Source of the DNA: Candidatus Bathyarchaeota archaeon
GTDB lineage: Archaea > Thermoproteota > Bathyarchaeia > TCS64
Direction: 5' to 3'
DNA: 9,487 bases
Assembly (NCBI GenBank): GCA_016934355.1
Contig: JAFGTA010000031.1
Coordinates: 1-9,487, forward strand
Under the pieces are notes generated by a model. It saw nothing but the letters and a program-made list of their open reading frames with translations. It was not told the origin of the DNA and did no database searches. Positions 1 through 6,426 of this stretch are shown here, in pieces (the stretch's first letter is position 1; each line of letters begins with the position of its first letter). The position numbers and the translations under genes are program-made.

Positions 1-956
1 AGTACCGTGTGCAGCGGAAGGACGGTACGTGGATGTGGGTGCGCGACAGGGCGGCCCAGAAGTATGACCTCGAAGGCGAGTCCTACTTTGACGGTAAGCT
101 CAGCGACGTCACCGAGCAGAAGCTCATGGAGAGGGGGCTCAAGGGCTACGTGGAGCACCTTGAGCAGATGGTGAAGGACCTCAAGACCTACTCGATGAAG
201 CTTGAGGAGATGGTGAAGGAGAGGAACCAGCTCTTGGTGGACGCCGAGAGGAACGTTGCCGTCGGTCAGGTGGCGTCCATGGTGGGCCACGACCTCAGAG
301 GACCGCTCCAGACGATAAACAACGCGATATACCTGTTGAAGAACCACCCCGAGAAACAGGACGAGCTGGTGCAGACGGTGCAGGGCGCCGTGAGGTACGC
401 CGTCAAGATACTCGAAGACCTCAGGACCGCCACGAGGGACTCGCCGCTGGAGGTGGAGCTGGTCAACCTAACGGCGTTGATCATGCAAGCCCTGGGGGAG
501 GCGCCGCTCCCCGAAAGGATAACGGTGAGCACGCAGTTCGCGGAGGGGCTGGAGGGCGTTTACCTCGACATCGTGAAGATAAGGAGGGCGTTGGACAACC
601 TCATCAGGAACGCCTGCGAGGCCATCGAGGGCGAAGGCACATTGACGGTGAGGGCGTACAGGGAGGGCGGCGAAGCAGTCATCGAGGTTGCGGACACGGG
701 CGTCGGCATACCCGAGGAGTTCCTGCCCAACCTGTTCCAGACGTTTAAGACGACGAAGAGGAAGGGGCTGGGCCTGGGGCTGGCTTACACGAAGAAGGCG
801 GTCGAGGCCCACGGTGGACGGGTGGCCGTCGAGTCGGTTGTCGGCGAGGGCACGGTGTTCAGGGTTTCCATACCTCAGCCACGGGTGGAGTCCGGGGCAG
901 AGGTTGGCGCCGTGGATGTCCATCACCCCGTTGAACGTAACATGGCTTCCCCGTAG
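1..956 (+). CDS. PAS-domain sensor histidine kinase, 5'-truncated by window edge
   Basis: The reading frame is open from base 3, so the gene begins outside the window; a GTG at base 9 is only an internal valine. The visible N-terminus (DGTWMWVRDRA, then LSDVTEQK) is the end of a PAS/PAC sensory domain. Numbering from the GTG, residues about 37-85 form a charged, probably coiled-coil linker. The H-box GHDLRGPLQ has the likely phospho-accepting His94. The N-box LDNLIRNACEAI covers residues 195-206, the G1 box DTGVGIP starts at Asp229, and the glycine-rich G2 loop GLGLGL is at 253-258. The HisKA and HATPase_c core is therefore complete and looks active. No membrane segment is visible in the part seen. 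About 24 residues follow the ATPase domain. No response regulator is adjacent, so the partner and signal are unknown. The family call is firm. Confidence 0.93.
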   Translation, partial: YRVQRKDGTWMWVRDRAAQKYDLEGESYFDGKLSDVTEQKLMERGLKGYVEHLEQMVKDLKTYSMKLEEMVKERNQLLVDAERNVAVGQVASMVGHDLRGPLQTINNAIYLLKNHPEKQDELVQTVQGAVRYAVKILEDLRTATRDSPLEVELVNLTALIMQALGEAPLPERITVSTQFAEGLEGVYLDIVKIRRALDNLIRNACEAIEGEGTLTVRAYREGGEAVIEVADTGVGIPEEFLPNLFQTFKTTKRKGLGLGLAYTKKAVEAHGGRVAVESVVGEGTVFRVSIPQPRVESGAEVGAVDVHHPVERNMASP

Positions 957-1080
957 ACTCTTCGGTCGCAGCGTGAACAAGTCTATCCTCCTATTATTAA
1001 CTTGAAGGAGCCGTGCAGGGGATTGCTGCTCATCGCTTCCCTGTCACACCAGCCATCTGTCAACCGTTTCAAGATGACGT

Positions 1081-1088
1081 TAAATATT
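1081..1088 (+). promoter_or_regulatory. TATA box of the beta-solenoid surface protein gene
   Basis: TAAATATT lies in an A/T-rich island. Its centre is about 25 nt upstream of the ATG at 1109, the spacing expected when an archaeal transcript starts at or next to the start codon. No Shine-Dalgarno sequence precedes the ATG, which supports a leaderless mRNA. Confidence 0.6.
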
Positions 1089-1108
1089 TGGTTAAAAACA
1101 GAGTAACA

Positions 1109-2587
1109 ATGAGACGTGGGCTCCTCCTTCTGTCCGTATTGCTAACGTTGTGCCCTGCGGTGGTTCTGGGTGCTATCGAAGTTTATCAGATCAGAGGAAA
1201 CGCCACAGTCGAGTTCACCGAAGGAATGGTCCCGCCGGTAATCACCGTACACGATGACTCCACCTTGATCATCAGAGACATAGACCCCTACACGGCTACG
1301 TACAACGACACACAGGAGATCGACGTCAAAGCCTACGATGGCTCCAAGGTAATCATACTCAACTCGTCTCTCCAGGGCAGCGTCAGCCTCTATAACCGCT
1401 CGTTGTTAACGGTGCAGGACGCCGCCATCTTCCGAGCATACTGGTGTAGGATACACCACGATTTTCACAACGGAAGCGGGTTCTCGGCCTTTGATCAGTC
1501 CCGGTTTACCGTGGGCGACTCCAAGGTCGGGGTGATAAACGCCCATGATCGAAGCAGTGGACGGGTGTCTGGGAGCGACATCATGGAGATCAGGGCAAGG
1601 GAGACATCGGTGAACGTATCTGTCGCGGCTACCGATAGTAGGGTACGGCGAGTGCATCTGTACAGTCCATCGGAGCCGGTGTTCGGAATCAGTGAAGGGT
1701 TCTACAGTGAGCTGGTTTTCACGCAGCGGGACGGTGCGTCTCTAACGCTCCGAGACTGTGATCTAGAGGCGGTGTCGGTTACCAGTCGAGACTGCGACAT
1801 TGAGGTGTCTTCCTGCGACGTATACGTGTTGACTGCAGTCGACTGTAGCTCTGTTGAAGTCAATGACTGTTACATCTGGGTGGTCGACTCCTATGACGCT
1901 AATGGAGTCTTTGCCTTCACAGACTGTAGGGTCGACTACCTCAACTATATCACAGGGGAAGCCGTCGTGAAACTCAAGAACTGCGTGATTGGCAGGTTCG
2001 AGCCCCCCAGCGTCCACTCGCTTGAGGCAGTCGGCACCACGATACGGAGTTACTATGTTGGACAGGCGTCAAACCTCTATCTCGATAAATCCACGGTGGC
2101 CCTCTACGGTGACACGGTGGAGTCGCTGTACATGGAAGGCGACTTCAACCTTGAGAACAACTCGCTGCCCCCGTTCGGCGGCTGGTACCGTAACGTAACT
2201 ATACGCAGGACCTACCCCATTCAAGTGATCGTAAATAATCTTCCCGCAGAAGGTGTGGAGGTCCAGTTCTACAAAGATGACGCCTTGTACAGGTCGGTGG
2301 AGACAGACGGCGAGGGAAAAGCTAGGGTACAGCTACTGTTCATAGATGTTTCACTGGTAGACGATGCCGGCCTGAGGAGCTACGGTAACGCAACTGACGC
2401 CCTTCTTCTGCGAGCCGCAGTCGGCGACGAAGCATTTGAGCAGCAGGTCGATGTCTACACGAAGACGCCTATTATAATAGAGTTAAGGTACACGGAGAAC
2501 CCGTCGCTGCTCTACCTTGTAGCAGTGTTATGCGTTGTCACCATAGCTGTGATCGGTATCCGGGTGACTGGTCATCTCATTATTTGA
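1109..2587 (+). CDS. Secreted, membrane-anchored beta-solenoid surface protein
   Basis: This is a 492-residue protein. I chose the ATG at 1109 over an in-frame GTG at 1013 because it follows a well-spaced TATA box and starts a clear signal peptide (MRRGLLLLSVLLTLCPAVVLG). From about residue 45 to 355 a pattern S-x-h-x-h-x-D/N-S/C recurs (for example STLIIRDID, SKVIILNSS, SRFTVGDSK, ASLTLRDCD, AVVKLKNCV). In the middle part its period is about 18-19 residues, as expected for coils of a right-handed parallel beta-helix. Five cysteines fall in register there. A small beta-sandwich-like segment follows (IQVIVNNLPAEGVEVQFYKD, then TDGEGKARVQL), resembling carboxypeptidase-regulatory or Big-like folds. 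One hydrophobic transmembrane helix lies near the C-terminus (LLYLVAVLCVVTIAVIGI). Nine N-x-S/T sequons suggest a glycosylated exterior domain. The gene is less GC-rich than its neighbours (about 50% in two sampled 60-base lines). The specific function is unknown. Confidence 0.85.
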   Translation: MRRGLLLLSVLLTLCPAVVLGAIEVYQIRGNATVEFTEGMVPPVITVHDDSTLIIRDIDPYTATYNDTQEIDVKAYDGSKVIILNSSLQGSVSLYNRSLLTVQDAAIFRAYWCRIHHDFHNGSGFSAFDQSRFTVGDSKVGVINAHDRSSGRVSGSDIMEIRARETSVNVSVAATDSRVRRVHLYSPSEPVFGISEGFYSELVFTQRDGASLTLRDCDLEAVSVTSRDCDIEVSSCDVYVLTAVDCSSVEVNDCYIWVVDSYDANGVFAFTDCRVDYLNYITGEAVVKLKNCVIGRFEPPSVHSLEAVGTTIRSYYVGQASNLYLDKSTVALYGDTVESLYMEGDFNLENNSLPPFGGWYRNVTIRRTYPIQVIVNNLPAEGVEVQFYKDDALYRSVETDGEGKARVQLLFIDVSLVDDAGLRSYGNATDALLLRAAVGDEAFEQQVDVYTKTPIIIELRYTENPSLLYLVAVLCVVTIAVIGIRVTGHLII

Positions 2588-2619
2588 TACAAGACTCCTC
2601 GTAAGCGGCGAGTACAGTA

Positions 2620-2629
2620 TGGTATACCA
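2620..2629. repeat. 10-bp perfect palindrome in an intergenic gap
   Basis: TGGTATACCA is its own reverse complement. It sits 33 bp after the solenoid-protein stop and inside a wider weak inverted repeat, CTCGT (2598-2602) and ACGAG (2629-2633). It could be a transcription-factor site or part of a terminator structure, or it may be chance. Confidence 0.3.
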
Positions 2630-2706
2630 CGAGTTAGGTTGGACTCCGAGTGGGTGGACGCGGGCCTCCCCGTCGTTAACTAGAGCGGTGGAATCACCCG
2701 GCTATG

Positions 2707-2714
2707 CTTTATTA
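2707..2714 (+). promoter_or_regulatory. TATA box of the FAH-family gene
   Basis: CTTTATTA is centred about 27 nt upstream of the ATG at 2738, so the message is probably leaderless. A short inverted repeat, GGTG-GAAT-CACC (2687-2698), lies just upstream of the box. Confidence 0.55.
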
Positions 2715-2737
2715 CCCCGGAGTGCATATGGCTTGGC

Positions 2738-3760
2738 ATGAAGCTGGTCAGTTTTAAGGTACACACCGAGACCCGGGTAGGTGCGATGCTGGGAGAAGGC
2801 GTCGTCGACCTCAACTCGGCGTACGCGTTGACGCTAGACAAGGGGAAGGACGCGGCGAGGAGATACGCGGACGCCCTGATACCGGGATGCATGGTAGGGT
2901 TCCTGGAGGGAGGGGAAGAATCCATGACGGCTGCGAGGAAAGCCGTCGCCTACGCTGAGAAGCACCCCGAGGCGCTGGGGATTGACGACGAGAAGATCGT
3001 GCTATCGGCGGAGGAGGCAAGGCTGCTGGCCCCTGTGCCGAGGCCGGGTAAATTGTACTGCGCCGCCGTGAACTTCTACGACCACGCCACTGAGCGCATC
3101 AAGGACCCAGAGGCAAGGAAGAAGGAGATCGACAGGCTCAAGGGTCTGAAGCTGGATGTACCCGACGTATTCCAGAAGCCGCCGAGCCTCGTCGTTGGTC
3201 CTAAGGACCCGCTGATCAAGGCGCGGGCCACCGAGAAGCTTGACTACGAGTGTGAATTGGCGGTGGTCATCGGCAGGAAGGGGAAGTACATCCCGGCTGA
3301 GCGGGCGTACGAGTACCTCGCGGGGTACACGGTGCTCATCGACGTGAGCTTCCGCGACCAGGGGTTCCCCCAGGACGTGGACTTTAGGATGTTCAAGCAC
3401 GACGTGAACTGGACCAAGGGCAAGGGGATGGACAACGCCGCACCCATGGGGCCGTGCATCGTTACGATGGACGAGGTACCCGACCCGTACGATCCGCCGC
3501 TGAGGCTGCAGACGCGGGTGAACGGTGAGACGCGGCAGAACAACACCATCGACAACATGATCATCAGGATACCGAGGATCATAGAGTACATGAGCAACGG
3601 CACAACACTGATGCCGGGGGACGTCATCGCCACCGGCACAGTCGCGGGCGTCGCCCACAGCTGGGGGCCCGAAGGCTTCCTCAAGGTTGGGGACGTGCTG
3701 GAGTGCGAGATACAGCCCATCGGCGTCCTCAAGCACAGGGTGGTCGAGGACCCCTACTAA
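2738..3760 (+). CDS. Fumarylacetoacetate hydrolase (FAH) family protein
   Basis: This is a 340-residue protein starting at an ATG placed about 27 nt after a TATA box. The first ~100 residues are the small N-terminal domain of the family. The FAH catalytic fold starts near KLYCAAVNFYDHA (residues 105-117). Expected metal ligands are visible: Glu171 and Glu173 in DYECELAVVIG, and Asp202 in IDVSFRD. The downstream elements GKGMDNAAPMGP (228-239) and the TGT motif in IATGTVAGV (297-305) are also present. Relatives hydrolyse or hydrate 2-keto acids, for example fumarylacetoacetate, acylpyruvates, 2-hydroxyhepta-2,4-diene-1,7-dioate or 2-keto-3-deoxy sugar acids, using Mg2+ or Mn2+. The substrate cannot be read from the sequence. 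The metal site is intact, so activity is likely. A DUF3830 gene follows on the same strand after 51 bp and may share the pathway. Confidence 0.93.
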   Translation: MKLVSFKVHTETRVGAMLGEGVVDLNSAYALTLDKGKDAARRYADALIPGCMVGFLEGGEESMTAARKAVAYAEKHPEALGIDDEKIVLSAEEARLLAPVPRPGKLYCAAVNFYDHATERIKDPEARKKEIDRLKGLKLDVPDVFQKPPSLVVGPKDPLIKARATEKLDYECELAVVIGRKGKYIPAERAYEYLAGYTVLIDVSFRDQGFPQDVDFRMFKHDVNWTKGKGMDNAAPMGPCIVTMDEVPDPYDPPLRLQTRVNGETRQNNTIDNMIIRIPRIIEYMSNGTTLMPGDVIATGTVAGVAHSWGPEGFLKVGDVLECEIQPIGVLKHRVVEDPY

Positions 3761-3811
3761 CCCCTTCCATTTAGGGAAAGACAGATTTCATCGACTAACC
3801 CAGTGACATGT

Positions 3812-4228
3812 ATGACGGATTACCTCAGGATAACGATAGGCGAGTACGAGTTCAAGGCTGAGCTGCACAGAGGCGAGGCACCCGAGACATGCAGAAGGAT
3901 CGTCGAATCCCTCCCAATAACCGGCAAGGTCATTCAGGCTAGGTGGAGCGGCGAGGCTGTGTGGCTGCAGATGGACCCCTACGGCATAGAGGCGCCGCTT
4001 GAGAATCAGACGAGCCACCCGGGGCGCGGCGAGCTGCTGTACTACCCGGGCGGCGTCAGCGAGAAGGAGATACTGATACCCTACGGCTCAGCCTGCTTCG
4101 CCAGCAAGGTGGGGATGCTCCCCGGCAGTCACTTCGCCACCGTGGTCGAGGGGGCTGAGAAACTCGGGGAGATGGGTGAGGGCGTCCTCTGGACGGGCGC
4201 CAAGGAGATAAGGATCGAGCTAGGATAA
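3812..4228 (+). CDS. DUF3830 / cyclophilin-like fold protein
   Basis: This small protein has 138 residues from the ATG at 3812; an in-frame GTG at 3803 would add three. It begins MTDYLRITIGEYEF, continues with the segment GEAPETCRRIVESLPITGKV, and has GELLYYPGGVSEKEILIPYG and ACFASKVGMLPGSHFATVVEG. This pattern matches the DUF3830 family, whose known structures have a cyclophilin-like beta-barrel. No proline-isomerase activity is established for the family. There is no signal peptide or membrane segment. It lies 51 bp after the FAH-family gene and has only a weak TATA-like stretch (GATTTCA, 3784-3790), so it is probably co-transcribed with it. Its last 9 bp overlap the end of the convergent hydrolase gene. 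The role is unknown; the neighbour suggests metabolite handling. Confidence 0.82.
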   Translation: MTDYLRITIGEYEFKAELHRGEAPETCRRIVESLPITGKVIQARWSGEAVWLQMDPYGIEAPLENQTSHPGRGELLYYPGGVSEKEILIPYGSACFASKVGMLPGSHFATVVEGAEKLGEMGEGVLWTGAKEIRIELG

Positions 4229-5194
4229 CGGGTTCGCCGGGCTGAGGTACTTCGCAAGGAACCTGTAGATGTCCCGCCTGATCTCTTTCGCCTTCTTGGT
4301 CTGTATCCTGTCGAAGACGTGGCCGCCGGGCACGTCCTCGAATATCCTGTACTCGAAGTCCTTCCCCGCCGCCTTGAGGCTCTTGATGAGGTGCTCCACC
4401 TCAAGCACGTTGACGTCCTCGTCGATGGTGTTCGTGTGTATGAGCAGCGGCGTCTCAAGCTTGTGCGCCTGCCAAGCGGGGCTGCGCTTCCTGTACTCCG
4501 CGACGTCCTCGTACGCCGACTTACCGATGTGGTAGTCAGCCGAGTACAGGTCCCTGTACTCCTGCGTCTTGTACCCCATCCTCGCTATGAGGTCGCTGAC
4601 GGGCACCCCGGCGAAGGCGCACCTGTATGCCTCGGGGTGGTTGAAGACGTTTAGGAGGGCGTGCAAGCCGCCGTGGCTCCACCCCATTACGCCGACCCTC
4701 TGGGGGTCCACCCAGTCATAGTTCTCGACCATCCAGTTCCTAGCGGCGAAGGTGTCCTCGGCCTCTACTCCGCCGTAGTCGATGAGCTCATAGAACCGTA
4801 TACCGTAGCCCGTGCTGCCCCTGTACTCTGGGGCCGTGACGACGTATCCCTGCTTCACCAGCTCGGCGATTATGTGGCTGTAGTTGCTCGTCATGTTGCT
4901 GTGGACGCCGCCGTGGGGGAACACCAGCAGCGGGTGCTTCTCGTCGGCGTCCATGTCGACGGGGGTGAACGTGTACGTGTAGAACACGATGGGGTTAGAG
5001 GCGCCCTGGGCAGTGGGGTTGGGTATCTGGGTGGGCGGCTGCCCGGTTATCCTGTGCTTCTCGACGTCCGCGACTCCGTCGAGCCACTGGCTCCACAGCA
5101 CGTCGTCCACCTGTTTCTGGATGGCGTCGAGGCGGTGCATCACCATCTCCTTCATCGCCTTGAGTTCCTCTAGAACCTTGTCGGGGTCTGACAT
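4220..5194 (-). CDS. Alpha/beta hydrolase, prolyl oligopeptidase (S9)-like
   Basis: This is a 324-residue protein. After a helical, charged N-terminal segment (about residues 1-40) comes the hydrolase fold. The oxyanion region is VFPHGG (91-96) and the conserved APEYRGSTGYG is at 121-131. The nucleophile elbow GWSHGG has Ser173, the acid is Asp258 in NTIDEDV, and the catalytic base is His292 in PGGHVFDR. The full triad is therefore present. No beta-propeller precedes the catalytic domain, so it is shorter than classical prolyl oligopeptidases and could be an esterase or a small peptidase. There is no signal peptide, so it is probably cytosolic. The ATG at 5194 follows a TATA-like sequence by about 30 nt. 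The gene lies 49 bp downstream of the DUF4037-type NTase gene on the same strand and may be partly co-transcribed with it. The fold call is firm; the substrate is unknown. Confidence 0.93.
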   Translation of the reverse strand: MSDPDKVLEELKAMKEMVMHRLDAIQKQVDDVLWSQWLDGVADVEKHRITGQPPTQIPNPTAQGASNPIVFYTYTFTPVDMDADEKHPLLVFPHGGVHSNMTSNYSHIIAELVKQGYVVTAPEYRGSTGYGIRFYELIDYGGVEAEDTFAARNWMVENYDWVDPQRVGVMGWSHGGLHALLNVFNHPEAYRCAFAGVPVSDLIARMGYKTQEYRDLYSADYHIGKSAYEDVAEYRKRSPAWQAHKLETPLLIHTNTIDEDVNVLEVEHLIKSLKAAGKDFEYRIFEDVPGGHVFDRIQTKKAKEIRRDIYRFLAKYLSPANPLS

Positions 5195-5214
5195 GTATCC
5201 TGAGTTCAGTCAAC

Positions 5215-5234
5215 CGGGGATAACTATTTCCCCG
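5215..5234 (-). promoter_or_regulatory. Inverted repeat flanking the hydrolase TATA box
   Basis: Perfect 6-bp arms CGGGGA (5215-5220) and TCCCCG (5229-5234) enclose an 8-nt A/T-rich centre. Read on the minus strand, that centre is part of AAATAGTTA, the TATA-like box for the hydrolase gene starting at 5194. The element also begins only 9 nt after the stop of the upstream NTase gene, so it could instead act as an RNA hairpin at that gene's 3' end. Confidence 0.45.
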
Positions 5235-5243
5235 TTACAGTAT

Positions 5244-6311
5244 TTACCGTGGCAGCCTGACGTGGCCCAGCATCTCCCTGTTCCACCCTAGGAAGCCCGG
5301 GAAACCCGCCGCCTTCTCCTCCAGGAACCTTTCCCTGTTGAAGACGACAACCTGTTCGCCGTCCTCCTCGACGATGTCCGCTAGCCTGTAGAGCACCTCG
5401 TACCCTAGCTGGCTCTCGCCGTGTCTCTCAGTGAACTCCCTGACTGTGGGCCTCTCAGCTATCACGTACTCAAGCGTCTCCAGTGCTTCGAGCTCCATGA
5501 GCCCCGTCATCCTGTACTCCTCGCCGACGATCCGCGCCCAGACCTCGTGGTACAGCTTCATGAACTCTGCGCCGCGTCTCTCGGCCTCCATGAAACTCAC
5601 ACCCCTTGTCAGTGTGATGTCCCAGATTCTCGACACCCAGTCTCGGGGCTTCCACCGTAGGCTGCGGCTGTAGTTGACGAGCCACTTCTCGAAGGGAGGG
5701 TACTCGTCGTTGGCTAGGAACAGCAGGTTGGCGAGGGCGGGCACACCCTTGCCTAGCAGTTGGTTGGCGGCCAGCGGGTCCCGCCTCAGGGTCCACTGCC
5801 TGACCACGATGTCGCCGTAGTAGACGCAGTCGAGGTAGCCTCGTAGGGCGACGCGGCGCTTCTCCTCAGCCGTGAACACGTCCTTGGAGTCCAGCAGCGC
5901 CTCCACGCGCCCCTCAGGGTCGTAGAGCACCTTCTGGTACGACGCGTCCCACTTCTTCAGCAGACTCCACTCCTCCATGCGCTCCTTCTCCAGGCTGAGG
6001 AAGCTCACGTCCATGTGGTACCTGTCACCCAGGTGGTCGCCGTGGGGAACTGGGCCCCTGCCCATGAGCCAGTCATTTAGACTCGCCTCCTCAAGGTAGA
6101 CGTTGAGGTCTACCTCGCTGAGCTCGTCGCCGTAGCCTCTGCTGAGGCCGCCGCCGAGGGTGACGCCCAGCACCTCGGGGTGCTTGGAGAGGCGGTCGGC
6201 GTACTCCGCCGCGTTCTCCTTCATCGCCTCGACTAGGCTGTCCTCGGGCAGTGTCCCGTGGGGCCTGTTGGGTCTACGTCTTATTCCTTTGGTATCTGTG
6301 AAGAAGCGCAT
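5244..6311 (-). CDS. Nucleotidyltransferase-fold protein with DUF4037-like C-terminal domain
   Basis: This is a 355-residue protein from the ATG at 6311. I preferred it over upstream in-frame starts because a TATA box (GTTTATTG) lies 29 nt before it and the further upstream frame has no family similarity. The NTase signature is GGGLSRGYGDELSEVDLNVYLE, residues 53-74. The helix-capping motif is GLSRG (55-59). The acidic pair is Glu66/Asp68, where most relatives have Asp/Asp, and a third carboxylate is Asp101 in HMDVSFL. The C-terminal half has VPALANLLFLAN and EYPPFEKWL (about 190-211), which resemble DUF4037. Relatives transfer nucleotides to small molecules or proteins, or are uncharacterised. 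The gene diverges from the DinB gene across a 115-bp region holding repeated TTGA-type half-sites. The fold is well supported; DUF4037 is from memory of the family pattern; the substrate is unknown. Confidence 0.8.
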   Translation of the reverse strand: MRFFTDTKGIRRRPNRPHGTLPEDSLVEAMKENAAEYADRLSKHPEVLGVTLGGGLSRGYGDELSEVDLNVYLEEASLNDWLMGRGPVPHGDHLGDRYHMDVSFLSLEKERMEEWSLLKKWDASYQKVLYDPEGRVEALLDSKDVFTAEEKRRVALRGYLDCVYYGDIVVRQWTLRRDPLAANQLLGKGVPALANLLFLANDEYPPFEKWLVNYSRSLRWKPRDWVSRIWDITLTRGVSFMEAERRGAEFMKLYHEVWARIVGEEYRMTGLMELEALETLEYVIAERPTVREFTERHGESQLGYEVLYRLADIVEEDGEQVVVFNRERFLEEKAAGFPGFLGWNREMLGHVRLPR

Positions 6312-6336
6312 CTCAACCGTGTTGAGGTGGGTTGAC
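6312..6336. promoter_or_regulatory. Candidate operator: inverted plus direct repeats at the NTase promoter
   Basis: A perfect inverted repeat CTCAAC-CGT-GTTGAG (6312-6326) directly abuts the NTase start codon. A further GTTGAC lies at 6331-6336, exactly 10 bp (one helical turn) from GTTGAG at 6321. The whole block lies between the TATA box (6336-6343, minus strand) and the ATG at 6311, where a bound regulator would block initiation. A fourth similar motif, GTCAAC (6418-6423), precedes the divergent DinB gene. Confidence 0.45.
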
Positions 6337-6343
6337 AATAAAC
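6336..6343 (-). promoter_or_regulatory. TATA box of the DUF4037-type NTase gene
   Basis: On the minus strand the sequence is GTTTATTG, centred about 29 nt upstream of the ATG at 6311. No Shine-Dalgarno is visible, so the transcript is probably leaderless. Confidence 0.55.
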
Positions 6344-6396
6344 GGTTTTCGGGGCTACTAAGTCCCGGCGCCAGCCTTTCTCCGGGGGCAAGGGGG

Positions 6397-6404
6397 TTTT
6401 TATA
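6397..6404 (+). promoter_or_regulatory. TATA box of the DinB-like gene
   Basis: TTTTTATA is preceded by a purine-rich stretch (AAGGGGG), as in an archaeal BRE/TATA pair. It is centred about 26 nt before the ATG at 6427. This is the best-looking promoter in the window and argues strongly for that start. Confidence 0.7.
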
Positions 6405-6426
6405 CCGTCTCTTCGCTGTCAACTTG

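Noticed and set aside
468..980. Minus-strand open frame opposite the histidine kinase
   Set aside because: It has an Arg/Leu/Pro-rich shadow composition, no promoter and no family pattern, while the plus strand carries intact kinase motifs.
1013..1108. Earlier GTG start for the solenoid protein
   Set aside because: It would bury the signal peptide behind 32 extra residues and place the start upstream of the TATA box.
2588..2737. Possible tRNA or small structured RNA in the gap before the FAH-family gene
   Set aside because: Short inverted repeats exist, but there is no T-loop GGTTCGAATCC-like block, no cloverleaf arms and no CCA context.
3002..3736. Long minus-strand open frame (244 codons) opposite the FAH-family gene
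   Set aside because: It is a shadow of the GC-rich coding strand: no recognisable domain, composition rich in Val, His, Pro and Arg, and the opposite frame encodes a complete conserved enzyme.
3761..3780. Weak hairpin CCCT...AGGG after the FAH-family stop
   Set aside because: Only 4 bp of pairing and no T-tract; too weak to call a terminator.
6160..6426. N-terminal extension of the DinB frame by 89 codons
   Set aside because: It runs antisense through the start of the NTase gene, lacks conserved sequence, and a strong TATA box lies just upstream of the ATG at 6427.
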